Of a DNA stretch of 64,000 bases, positions 10,691 through 23,100 are shown one piece after another (within the stretch, counting starts at the first letter, position 1; each line of letters opens with the position of its first letter). The position numbers were made by a program, and so were the translations under genes. The DNA is from Hydractinia symbiolongicarpus. Taxonomy: Eukaryota; Cnidaria; Hydrozoa; Anthoathecata; Hydractiniidae. The stretch is from NCBI RefSeq assembly GCF_029227915.1, contig NC_079875.1, positions 41,375,201 through 41,439,200 on the forward strand, given 5' to 3'. The notes under the pieces were generated by a model. The model was not told where the DNA came from and searched no databases. It saw only the letters and a list, made by a program, of their open reading frames with translations.

Positions 10691-10740
10691 GGGAAATGAG
10701 TTTACACCCTGGGTACTTTCTTTGTATACTTTTGACTATG

Positions 10741-12560
10741 CCGGCCGAGTCCGGGGTTTACGGGAAATGGCGGGTTTTCGTTTGCCGGCGATTAAACTTC
10801 TTTTATTCAGCGTCTCATCAAAAATGAAAACATTTTTGAAAACTACAAGTCTCAAGCGTTTTAGTAGTGAAAAGATAATTTAAAAAATCGTTTTGGAAAT
10901 GAGTTTACTCACAGGGTACTTTCTTTGTATACTTTTGACTATACGGGCCGAGTCCGGGATTTACGGGAAGTCGCGGGTTTTCGTTTGCCGGCGATTAAAC
11001 TTCTTTTATTCAGCGTCTCATCAAAAATGAAAACATTTTTGAAAACTACAAGTCTTATGCGTTTTAGTGGTGAAAAAATAATTTAAAAAATCGTTCTGGA
11101 AATGAGTTTACTCACAGGGTACTTTCTTTGTATACATTCGACTATACGGGCCAAGCCCGGGATTTACGGGAAATCGCTTGTTTTCGTTTGCCGGCGATTA
11201 AACCTCTTTCATTAAGCGTCTCATCAAAAATGAAAACATTTCTGAAAACTACAAGTCTCATGCGTTTTAGTGGTGAAAAAATAATTTAAAAAATCGTTCG
11301 GGAAATGAGTTTACTCCCTGGGTACTTTCTTTGTATACTTTTGACTATACGGGCCGAGTCGGGGATTTACGGGAAATCGCAGGTTTTCGTTTGCCGGTGA
11401 TTAAACTTCTTTTATTCAGCGTCTCATCAAAAATGAAAACATTTTTGAAAACTACAAGTCTCATGCGTTTTGGTGGTGAAAAAATAATTTAAAAAATCGT
11501 TCGGGAAATGAGTTTACACCCTGGGTACTTTCTTCGTATACTTTTGACTATGCCGGCCGAGTCCGGGGTTTACGGGAAATGGCGGGTTTTCGTTTGCCGG
11601 CGATTAAACTTCTTTTATTCAGCGTCTCATCAAAAATGAAAACATTTTTGAAAACTACAAGTCTCAAGCGTTTTAGTAGTGAAAAGATAATTTAAAAAAT
11701 CGTTTTGGAAATGAGTTTACTCACAGGGTACTTTCTTTGTATACTTTTGACTATACGGGCCGAGTCCGGGATTTACGGGAAGTCGCGGGTTTTCGTTTGC
11801 CGGCGATTAAACTTCTTTTATTCAGCGTCTCATCAAAAATGAAAACATTTTTGAAAACTACAAGTCTTATGCGTTTTAGTGGTGAAAAAATAATTTAAAA
11901 AATCGTTCTGGAAATGAGTTTACTCACAGGGTACTTTCTTTGTATACATTCGACTATACGGGCCAAGCCCGGGATTTACGGGAAATCGCTGGTTTTCGTT
12001 TGCCGGCGATTAAACCTCTTTCATTAAGCGTCTCATCAAAAATGAAAACATTTCTGAAAACTACAAGTCACATGCGTTTTAGTGGTGAAAAAATAATTTA
12101 AAAAATCGTTCTGTAAATGAGTTTACTCACAGGGTACTTTCTTTGTATACATTCGACTATGCGGGCCAAGCCCGGGATTTACGGGAAATCGCTGGTTTTC
12201 GTTTGCCGGCGATTAAACCTCTTTCATTAAGCGTCTCATCAAAAATGAAAACATTTCTGAAAACTACAAGTCTCATGCGTTTTAGTGGTGAAAAAATAAT
12301 TTAAAAAATCGTTCGGGAAATGAGTTTACTCCCTGGGTACTTTCTTTGTATACTTTTGACTATACGGGCCGAGTCGGGGATTTACGGGAAATCGCAGGTT
12401 TTCGTTTGCCGGTGATTAAACTTCTTTTATTCAGCGTCTCATCAAAAATGAAAACATTTTTGAAAACTACAAGTCTCATGCGTTTTGGTGGTGAAAAAAT
12501 AATTTAAAAAATCGTTCGGGAAATGAGTTTACACCCTGGGTACTTTCTTCGTATACTTTT
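10741..12560 (+). repeat. 4/5-monomer amplified block (812 and 1015 bp offsets)
   Basis: The private marker actatgccggccgag at 10738 recurs at 11550 (812 bp, four monomers). The marker ctttcttcgtatac at about 11531 recurs at 12546 (1015 bp, five monomers). The difference is one extra type B unit with aatcgctgg: its neighbours near 11985 and 12188 are consecutive near-identical monomers. Other shared private bases are gagtcggggatttac, gccggtgatt and ttttggtggtgaaaaaata. Confidence 0.82.
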
Positions 12561-13894
12561 GACTATACGGGCCGAGTCCGGGATTTACGGGAAGTCGCGG
12601 GTTTTCGTTTGCCGGCGATTAAACTTCTTTTATTCAGCGTCTCATCAAAAATGAAAACATTTTTAAAAACTACAAGTCTCATGGGCTTTAGTGGTGAAAT
12701 AATAATTTAAAAAATCGTTCGGGAAATGAGTTTACACCCTGGGTACTCTCTTTGTATACTTTTGACTATACAGGCCTAGTCCGGGATTTACGGGAAATCG
12801 CAGGTTTTCGTTTGCCGGCGATTAACTTTCTTTTATTCAGCGTCTCATCAAAATTGAAAACATTTTTGAAAACTGCAAGTCTCACGCGTTTTAGTGGTAA
12901 AAAAATAATTTAAAAAATCGTTCGGGAAATGAGCTAACTCCCTGGGTACTTTCTTTGTGTACTTTTGACTATGCGGGCCGAGTCCGGGGTTTACGGGAAA
13001 TGGCGGGTTTTCGTTTGCCGGCGATTAAACTTCTTTTATTCAGCGTCTCATCAAAAAGGAAAACATTTTTGAAAACTACAAGTCTCATGCGTTTTAGTTT
13101 TGAAAAAATAATTTAAAAAATCGTTCGGGAAATGAGTTTACTCCCTGGGTACCTTCTTTGTATACTTTTGACTATACGCACCGAGTCCTGGATTTACGGG
13201 AAATCGCGGGTTTTCGTTTGCTGGCGATTAAACTTCTTTTATTCAGCGTGCCATCAAAAATGAAAACATTTTTAAAAACTACAAGTCTCATGGGCTTTAG
13301 TGGTAAAATACTAATTTAAAAAATCGTTCGGGAAATGAGTTTACACCCTGGGTACTTTCTTTGTATACTTTTGACTATACGGGCGTAGTCCGGGATTTAC
13401 GGGAAATCGCAGGTTTTCGTTTGCCGGCGTTTAAACTTCTTTTATTCAGCGTCTCATCAAAATTGAAAACATTTTTGAAAACTGCAAGTCTCATGCGTTT
13501 TAGTGGTGAAAAAATAATTTAAAAAATCGTTCGGGGAATGAGCTAACTCCCGGGTACTTTCTTTGTATACTTTTGACTATGCAGGCCGAGTCCGGTGTTT
13601 ACGGTAAATGGCGGGTTTTCGTTTACCGGCGATTAAACTTCTTTTATTCAGCGTCTTATCAAAAATGAAAACATTTTTGAAAACTACAAGTCTCAAGCGT
13701 TTTAGTGGTGAAAAGATAATATAAAAAATCGTTTTGGAAATGAGTTTACTCACAGGGTACTTTCTTTGTATACATTCGACTATACGGGCCAAGCCCGGGA
13801 TTTACGGGAAATCGCGGGTTTTCGTTTGCCGGCGATTAAACTTCTTTTATTCAGCGTCTCATCAAAAATGTAAACATTTTTGAAAATTACAAGT

Positions 13895-15157
13895 CTTATG
13901 CGTTTTAGTGGTGAAAAAATAATTTAAAAAATCGTTCTGGAGATGAGTTTACTCACAGGGTACTTTCTTTGTACACATTCGACTATACGGGTCAAGCCCG
14001 GGATTTACGGGAAATCGCGGGTTTTCGTTTGCCGGCGATTAAACCTCTTTCATTAAGCGTCTCATCAAAAATGAAAACATTTTTGAAAACTTCAAGTCTC
14101 ATGCGTTTTAGTGGTGAAAAAAAAAATTAAAAAATCGTTCGGGAAATGAGTTTACTCCCTGGGTGCTTTCTTTGTATACATTCGACTGTGCGGGCCGAGT
14201 CCGGGGTTTACGGGAAATGGCGGGTTTTCGTTTGCCGGCGATTAAACTTCTTTTATTCAGCGTCTCATCAAAAGTGAAAACATTTTTGAAAACTACAAGT
14301 CTCAAGCGTTTTAGTAGTGAAAAGATAATTTAAAAAATCGTTTTGGAAATGAGTTTACTCACAGGGTACTTTCTTTGTATACTTTTGACTATACGAGCCG
14401 AGTCCGGGATTTACGGGAAGTCGCGGGTTTTCGTTTGCCGGCGATTAAACTTCTTTTATTCAGCGTCTCATCAAAAATGAAAACATTTTTAAAAACTACA
14501 AGTCTTATGCGTTTTAGTGGTGAAAAAATAATTTAAAAAATCGTTCTGGAGATGAGTTTACTCACAGGGTACTTTCTTTGTATACATTCGACTATACGGG
14601 TCAAGCCCGGGATTTACGGGAAATCGCGGGTTTTCGTTTGCCGGCGATTAAACCTCTTTCATTAAGCGTCTCATCAAAAATGAAAACATTTTTGAAAACT
14701 TCAAGTCTCATGCGTTTTAGTGGTGAAAAAAAAAATTAAAAAATCGTTCGGGAAATGAGTTTACTCCCTGGGTGCTTTCTTTGTATACATTCGACTGTGC
14801 GGGCCGAGTCCGGGGTTTACGGGAAATGGCGGGTTTTCGTTTGCCGGCGATTAAACTTCTTTTATTCAGCGTCTCATCAAAAGTGAAAACATTTTTGAAA
14901 ACTACAAGTCTCAAGCGTTTTAGTAGTGAAAAGATAATTTAAAAAATCGTTTTGGAAATGAGTTTACTCACAGGGTACTTTCTTTGTATACTTTTGACTA
15001 TACGAGCCGAGTCCGGGATTTACGGGAAGTCGCGGGTTTTCGTTTGCCGGCGATTAAACTTCTTTTATTCAGCGTCTCATCAAAAATGAAAACATTTTTA
15101 AAAACTACAAGTCTTATGCGTTTTAGTGGTGAAAAAATAATTTAAAAAATCGTTCTG
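13895..15157 (+). repeat. 3-monomer tandem duplication, 609 bp
   Basis: About 13895-14548 matches 14504-15157 at an offset of exactly 609 bp. Shared private variants are tatacgggtcaagccc, the A10 run in gtggtgaaaaaaaaaattaaaa, gggtgctttc, cgactgtgcggg, caaaagtgaaaac and tacgagccgag. One difference is seen near 13973 (gtacac versus gtatac). The copy ends where ctggagatgag becomes ctggaaatgag. Confidence 0.88.
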
Positions 15158-15729
15158 GAAATGAGTTTACTCACAGGGTACTTTCTTTGTATACATTTGA
15201 CTATACGGGCCAAGCCCGGGATTTACGGGAAATCGCGGGTTTTCGTTTGCCGGCGATTAAACTTCTTTTATTCAGCGTCTCATCAAAAATGTAAACATTT
15301 TTGAAAATTACAAGTCTTATGCGTTTTAGTGGTGAAAAAATAATTTAAAAAATCGTTCTGGAGATGAGTTTACTCACAGGGTACTTTCTTTGTATACATT
15401 CGACTATACGGGTCAAGCCCGGGATTTACGGGAAATCGCGGGTTTTCGTTTGCCGGCGATTAAACCTCTTTCATTAAGCGTCTCATCAAAAATGAAAACA
15501 TTTTTGAAAATTCAAGTCTCATGCGTTTTAGTGGTGAAAAAAAAATATTAAAAAATCGTTCGGGAAATGAGTTTACTCCCTGGGTGCTTTCTTTGTATAC
15601 ATTCGACTATGCGGGCCGAGTCCGGGGTTTACGGGAAATGGCGGGTTTTCGTTTGCCGGCGATTAAACCTCTTTCATTAAGCGTCTCATCAAAAAGGAAA
15701 ACATTTTTGAAAACTTCAAGTCTCATGCG

Positions 15730-17050
15730 TTTTAGTGGTGAAAAAAAAAATTAAAAAATCGTTCGGGAAATGAGTTTACTCCCTGGGTGCTTTCTTTGTA
15801 TACATTCGACTGTGCGGGCCGAGTCCGGGGTTTACGGGAAATGGCGGGTTTTCGTTTGCCGGCGATTAAACTTCTTTTATTCAGCGTCTCATCAAAAATG
15901 AAAACATTTTTGAAAACTACAAGTCTCAAGCGTTTTAGTAGTGAAAAGATAATTTAAAAAATCGTTTTGGAAATGAGTTTACTCACAGGGTACTTTCTTT
16001 GTATACTTTTGACTATACGGGCCGAGTCCGGGATTTACGGGAAGTCGCGGGTTTTCGTTTGCCGGCGATTAAACTTCTTTTATTCAGCGTCTCATCAAAA
16101 ATGAAAACATTTTTGAAAACTACAAGTCTTATGCGTTTTAGTGGTGAAAAAATAATTTAAAAAATCGTTCTGGAAATGAGTTTACTCACAGGGTACTTTC
16201 TTTGTATACATTCGACTATACGGGCAAAGCCCGGGATTTACGGGAAATCGCGGGTTTTCGTTTGCCGGCGATTAAACTTCTTTTATTCAGCGTCTCATCA
16301 AAAATGTAAACATTTTTGAAAATTACAAGTCTTATGCGTTTTAGTGGTGAAAAAATAATTTAAAAAATCGTTCTGGAGAAGAGTTTACTCACAGGGTACT
16401 TTCTTTGTATACATTCGACTATACGGGTCAAGCCCGGGATTTACGGGAAATCGCGGGTTTTCGTTTGCCGGCGATTAAACCTTTTTCATTAAGCGTCTCA
16501 TCAAAAATGAAAACATTTTTGAAAACTTCAAGTCTCATGCGTTTTAGTGGTGAAAAAAAAAATTAAAAAATCGTTCGGGAAATGAGTTTACTCCCTGGGT
16601 GCTTTCTTTGTATACATTCGACTATGCGGGCCGAGTCTGGGGTTTACGGGAAATGGCGGGTTTTCGTTTGCCGGCGATTAAACTTCTTTTATTCAGCGTC
16701 TCATCAAAAATGAAAACATTTTTGAAAACTACAAGTCTCAAGCGTTTTAGTAGTGAAAAGATAATTTAAAAAATCGTTTTGGAAATGAGTTTACTCACAG
16801 GGTACTTTCTTTGTATACTTTTGACTATACGGGCCGAGTCCGGGATTTACGGGAAGTCGCGGGTTTCCGGTTGCCGGCGATTAAACTTCTTTTATTCAGC
16901 GTCTCATCAAAAATGAAAACATTTTTGAAAACTACAAGTCTTATGCGTTTTAGTGGTGAAAAAATAATTTAAAAAATCGTTCTGGAAATGAGTTTACTCA
17001 CAGGGTACTTTCTTTGTATACATTCCACTATACGGGCCAAGCCCGGGATT
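15730..17050 (+). repeat. 4-monomer block, offset 811 bp, related to 14.1 kb
   Basis: The A10-run monomer at 15741 recurs at 16552, with the following D-like, gaagtcgcggg and ctggaaatgag units in the same order. A further copy of the A10 monomer at about 14726 lies 1015 bp upstream, and a variant of it lies at about 15537. The 14-17 kb interval is therefore one family amplified as 3-, 4- and 5-mers. The second copy carries gggtttccggttgcc at about 16860, a cluster of private changes. Confidence 0.78.
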
Positions 17051-17380
17051 TACGGGAAATCGCTGGTTTTCGTTTGCCGGCGATTAAACCTCTTTCATTA
17101 AGCGTCTCATCAAAAATGAAAACATTTCTGAAAACTACAAGTCTCATGCGTTTTAGTGGTGAAAAAATAATTTAAAAAATCGTTCTGGAAATGAGTTTAC
17201 TCACAGGGTACTTTCTTTGTATACATTCGACTATACGGGCCAAGCCCGGGACTTACGGGAAATCGCTGGTTTTCGTTTGCCGGCGATTAAACCTCTTTCA
17301 TTAAGCGTCTCATCAAAAATGAAAACATTTCTGAAAACTACAAGTCTCATGCGTTTTAGTGGTGAAAAAATAATTAAAAA
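16975..17380 (+). repeat. Single-monomer tandem duplication (aatcgctgg type B units)
   Basis: Two consecutive type B monomers with aatcgctgg, cctctttcattaagcg and catttctgaaaac differ at only two positions I could see: cattccac versus cattcgac, and gggatttac versus gggacttac. The same unit is also doubled at about 11.95-12.35 kb. Confidence 0.8.
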
Positions 17381-18819
17381 AATCGTTCGGGAAAAGAGTT
17401 TACTCCCTGGGTACTTTCTTTGTATACTTTTGACTATACGGGCCGAGTCGGGGATTTACGGGAAATCGCAGGTTTTCGTTTGCCGGCGATTAAACTTCTT
17501 TTATTCAGCGTCTCATCAAAAATGAAAACATTTTTGAAAACTACAAGTCTCATGCGTTTTAGTGGTGAAAAAATAATTCAAAAAATCGTTTGGGAAATGA
17601 GTTTACACCCTGGGTACTTTCTTTGTATACTTTTGACTATACGGGCCGAGTCCGGGATTTACGGGAAGTCGCGGGTTTTCGTTTGCCGGCGATTAAACTT
17701 CTTTTATTCAGCGTCTCATCAAAAATGAAAACATTTTTAAAAACTACAAGTCTCATGGGCTTTAGTGGTGAAATAATAATTTAAAAAATCGTTCGGGAAA
17801 TGAGTTTACACCCTGGGTACTCTCTTTTTATACTTTTGACTATACGGGCCTAGTCCGGGATTTACGGGAAATCGCAGGTTTTCGTTTGCCGGCGATTAAC
17901 TTTCTTTTATTCAGCGTCTCATCAAAATTGAAAACATTTTTGAAAACTGCAAGTCTCATGCGTTTTAGTGGTGAAAAAATAATTTAAAAAATCGTTCGGG
18001 AAATGAGCTAACTCCCTGGGTACTTTCTTTGTGTACTTTTGACTATGCGGGCCGAGTCCGGGGTTTACGGGAAATGGCGGGTTTTCGTTTGCCGGCGATT
18101 AAACTTCTTTCATTAAGCGTCTCATCAAAATTGAAAACATTTTTGAAAACTGCAAGTCTCATGCGTTTTAGTGTTGAAAAAATAATTTAAAAAATCGTTC
18201 GGGAAAAGAGCTAACTCCCTGGGTACTTTCTTTGTATACTTTTGACTATGCAGGCCGAGTCCGGGGTTTAATGGAAATGGCGGGTTTTCGTTTGCCGGCG
18301 ATTAAACCTCTTTCATTAAGCGTCTCATCAAAAATGAAAACATTTCTGAAAACTACAAGTCTCATGCGTTTTAGTGGTGAAAAAATAATTTAAAAAATCG
18401 TTCGGGAAATGAGTTTACTCCCTGGGTACGTTCTTTGTATACTTTTGGCTATATGGGCCGAGTCGGGGATTTACGGGAAATCGCAGGTTTTCGTTTGCCG
18501 GCGATTAAACTTCTTTTATTCAGCGTCTCATCAAAAATGAAAACATTTTTGAAAACTACAAGTCTCATGCGTTTTAGTGGTGAAAAAATAATTTAAAAAA
18601 TCGTTCGGGAAATGAGTTTACACCCTGGGTACTCTCTTTGTATACTTTTGACTATACGGGCCTAGTCCGGGATTTACGGGAAATCGCAGGTTTTCGTTTG
18701 CCGGCGATTAACTTTCTTTTATTCAGCGTCTCATCAAAATTGAAAACATTTTTGAAAACTGCAAGTCTCATGCGTTTTAGTGGTGAAAAAATAATTTAAA
18801 AAATCGTTCGGGAAATGAG

Positions 18820-19430
18820 CTAACTCCCTGGGTACTTTCTTTGTGTACTTTTGACTATGCGGGCCGAGTCCGGGGTTTACGGGAAATGGCGGGTTTTCGT
18901 TTGCCGGCGATTAAACTTCTTTTATTCAGCGTCTCATCAAAAAGGAAAACATTTTTGAAAACTACAAGTCTCAAGCGTTTTAGTGGTGAAAAGATAATTT
19001 AAAAAATCGTTTTGGAAATGAGTTTACTCACAGGGTACTTTCTTTGTATACATTCGACTATACGGGCCAAGCCCGGGATTTAAGTGAAATCGCGGGTTTT
19101 CGTTTGCCGGCGATTAAACTTCTTTTATTCAACGTCTCATCAAAAATGTAAACATTTTTGAAAACTACAAGTCATATGCGTTTTAGTGGTGAAAAAATAA
19201 TTTAAAAAATCGTTCTGGAGATGAGTTTACTCACAGGGTACTTTCTTTGTATACATTCGACTATACGGGCCAAGCCCGGGATTTACGGGAAATCGCGGGT
19301 TTTCGTTTGCCGGCGAATAAACTTCTTTTATTCAGCGTCTCATCAAAAATAAAAACATTTTTGAAAACTACAAGTCTCATGCGTTTTAGTGGTGAAAAAA
19401 TAATTTAAAAAATCGTTCGAGAAATGGGTT
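18820..19430 (+). repeat. Three-monomer block copied at 28950-29560
   Basis: This interval shares an ordered set of rare variants with 28950-29560: gtgtacttttgac, caaaaaggaaaac, taagtgaaatcgc, ttcaacgtctcat, aagtcatatgcg and ggcgaataaac. The taagtgaaat marker sits at 19081 and 29211, an offset of 10,130 bp, close to 50 monomers. Differences include ccctggg versus ccctagg and catcaaaa versus cattaaaa. The copy is therefore older than the tandem blocks. Confidence 0.75.
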
Positions 19431-20189
19431 TACTCCCTGGGTACTTTCTTTGTATACTTTTGACTATACGGGCCGAGTCCGGGATATACCGGAAGTCGCG
19501 GGTTTTCGTTTGCCGGCGATTAAACTTCTTATATTCAGCGTCTCATCAAAAATGAAAACATTTTTAAAAACTACAAATCTCATGGGCTTTAGTGGTAAAA
19601 TAATAATTTAAAAACTCGTTCGGGAAATGAGTTTACACCCTGGGTACTTTCTTTGTATACTTTTAACTATACGGGCCTAGTCCGGGATTTACGGGAAATC
19701 GCAGGTTTTCGTTTGCCGGCGTTTAAACTTCTTTTATTCAGCGTCTCATCAAAATTGAAAACATTTTTGAAAACTGCAAGTCTCATGCGTTTTAGTGGTG
19801 AAAAAATAATTTAAAAAATCGTTCGGGGAATGAGCTAACTCCCGGGTACTTTCTTTGTATACTTTTGACTATGCAGGCCGAGTCCGGGGTTTACGGGAAG
19901 TCGCGGGTTTTCGTTTGCCGGCGATTAAACTTCTTATATTCAGCGTCTCATCAAAAATGAAAACATTTTTAAAAACTACAAGTCTCATAGGCTTTAGTGG
20001 TAAAATAATAATTTAAAAAATCGTTCGGGAAATGAGTTTACACCCTGAGTACTTTCTTTGTATACTTTTGACTATACGGGCCTAGTCCGGGATTTACGGG
20101 AAATCGCAGGTTTTCGTTTGCCGGCGTTTAAACTTCTTTTATTCAGCGTCTCATCAAAATTGAAAACATTTTTGAAAACTGCAAGTCTC

Positions 20190-23100
20190 ATGCGTTTTAG
20201 TGGTGAAAAAATAATTTAAAAAATCGTTCGGGGAATGAGCTAACTCCCGGGTACTTTCTTTGTATACTTTTGACTATGCAGGCCGAGTCCGGGGTTTACG
20301 GTAAATGGCGGGTTTTCGTTTACCGGCGATTAAACTTCTTTTAATCAGCGTCTTATCAAAAATGAAAACATTTTTGAAAACTACAAGTCTCAAGCGTTTT
20401 AGTGGTGAAAAGATAATTTAAAAAATCGTTTTGGAAATGAGTTTACTCACAGGGTACTTTCTTTGTATACATTCGACTATACGGGCCAAGCCCGGGATTT
20501 ACGGGAAATCGCGGGTTTTCGTTTGCCGGCGATTAAACTTCTTTTATTCAGCGTCTCATCAAAAATGTAAACATTTTTGAAAATTACAATTCTTATGCGT
20601 TTTAGTGGTGAAAAAATAATTTAAAAAATCGTTCTGGAGATGAGTTTACTCACAGGGTACTTTCTTTGTATACATTCGACTATACGGTCAAGCCCGGGAT
20701 TTACGGGAAATCGCGGGTTTTCGTTTGCCGGCGATTAAACCTCTTTCATTAAGCGTCTCATCAAAAATGAAAACATTTTTGAAAACTTCAAGTCTCATGC
20801 GTTTTAGTGGTGAAAAAAAAAATTAAAAAATCGTTCGGGAAATGAGTTTACTCCCTGGGTGCTTTCTTTGTATACATTCGACTATACTGTCCAAGGCCGG
20901 GATTTACGGGAAATCGCGGGATTTCGTTTGCCGGCGATTAAACCTCTTTCATTAAGCGTCCCATCAAATATGAAAACATTTTTGAAAACTACAAGTCTCA
21001 TGCGTTTTAGTGTTAAAAAATAATATAAAAAATCGTTCGGGAAATGAGTTTACTCCCTGGGTACTTTCTTTGTATACTTTTGACCATACGGGCCAAGCCC
21101 GGGATTTACGGGAAATCGCGGGTTTTCGTTTGCCGGCGATTAAACTTCTTTTATTCAGCGTCTCATCAAAAATAAAAACATTTTTGAAAACTACAAGTCT
21201 CATCCGTTTTAGTGGTGAAAAAATAATTTAAAAAATCGTTCGGGAAATGAGTTTACTCCCTGGGTACTTTCTTTGTATACTTTTGACTATACGGGCCGAG
21301 TCCGGGATATACGGGAAGTCGCGGGTTTTCGTTTGCCGGCGATTAAACTTCTTATATTCAGCGTCTCATCAAAAATGAAAACATTTTTAAAAACTACAAG
21401 TCTCATGGGCTTTAGTGGTAAAATAATAATTTAAAAAATCGTTCGGGAAATGAGTTTACACCCTGGGTACTTTCTTTGTATACTTTTGACTATACGGGCC
21501 TAGTCCGGGATTTACGGGAAATCGCAGGTTTTCGTTTGCCGGCGTTTAAACTTCTTTTATTCAGCGTCTCATCAAAATTGAAAACATTTTTGAAAACTGC
21601 AAGTCTCATGCGTTTTAGTGGTGAAAAAATAATTTAAAAAATCGTTCGGGGAATGAGCTAACTCCCGGGTACTTTCGTTGTATACTTTTGACTATGCAGG
21701 CCGAGTCCGGGGTTTACGGTAAATGGCGGGTTTTCGTTTACCGGCGATTAAACTTCTTTTATTCAGCGTCTTATCAAAAATGAAAACATTTTTGAAAACT
21801 ACAAGTCTCAAGCGTTTTAGTGGTGAAAAGATAATTTAAAAAATCGTTTTGGAAATGAGTTTACTCACAGGGTACTTTCTTTGTATACATTCGACTATAC
21901 GGGCCGAGTCCGGGATATACGGGAAGTCGCGGGTTTTCGTTTGCCGGCGATTAAACTTCTTATATTCAGCGTCTCATCAAAAATAAAAACATTTTTAAAA
22001 ACTACAAGTCTCATAGGCTTTAGTGGTAAAATAATAATTTAAAAAATCGTTCGGGAAATGAGTTTACACCCTGGGTACTTTCTTTGTATACTTTTGACTA
22101 TACGGGCCTAGTCCGGGATTTACGGGCAATCGCAGGTTTTCGTTTGCCGGCGTTTAAACTTCTTTTATTCAGCGTCTCATCAAAATTGAAAACATTTTTA
22201 AAAACTGCAAGTCTCATGCGTTTTAGTGGTGAAAAAATAATTTAAAAAATCGTTCGGGGAATGAGCTAACTCCCGGGTACTTTCTTTGTATACTTTTGAC
22301 TATGCAGGCCGAGTCCGGGGTTTACGGTAAATGGCGGGTTTTCGTTTACCGGCGATTAAACTTCTTTTATTCAGCGTCTTATCAAAAATGAAAACATTTT
22401 TGAAAACTTCAAGTCTCATGCGTTTTAGTGGTGAAAAAAAAAATTAAAAAATCGTTCGGGAAATGAGTTTACTCCCTGGGTGCTTTCTTTGTATACATTC
22501 GACTATACGGTCCAAGGCCGGGATTTACGGGAAATCGCGGGATTTCGTTAGCCGGCGATTAAACCTCTTTCATTAAGCGTCTCATCAAAAATAAAAACAT
22601 TTTTGAAAACTACAAGTCTCATGCGTTTTAGTGGTGAAAAATAATTTAAAACATCGTTCGGGAAATAAGTTTACTCCCTGGGTACTTTCTTTGTATACTT
22701 TTGACTATACGGGCTGAGCCCGGGATTTACGGGAAATCGCGGATTTTCGTTTGCCGGCGATTAAACTTCTTTTATTCAGCGTCCCATCAAATATGAAAAC
22801 ATTTTTGAAAACTACAAGTCTCATGCGTTTTAGTGTTAAAAAATAATATAAAAAATCGTTCGGGAAATGAGTTTACTCCCTGGGTACTTTCTTTGTATAC
22901 TTTTGACCATACGGGCCGAGTCCGGGGTTTACGGGAAATGGCGGGTTTTTGTTTGCCGGCGATTAAACTGCTTTTATTCAGCGTCTCATCAAAAATGAAA
23001 ACATTTTTGAAAACTACAAGTCTCATGCGTTTTAGTGGTGAAAAGATAATTTAAAAAATCGTTTTGGAAATGAGTTTACTCACAGGGTACTTTCTTTGTA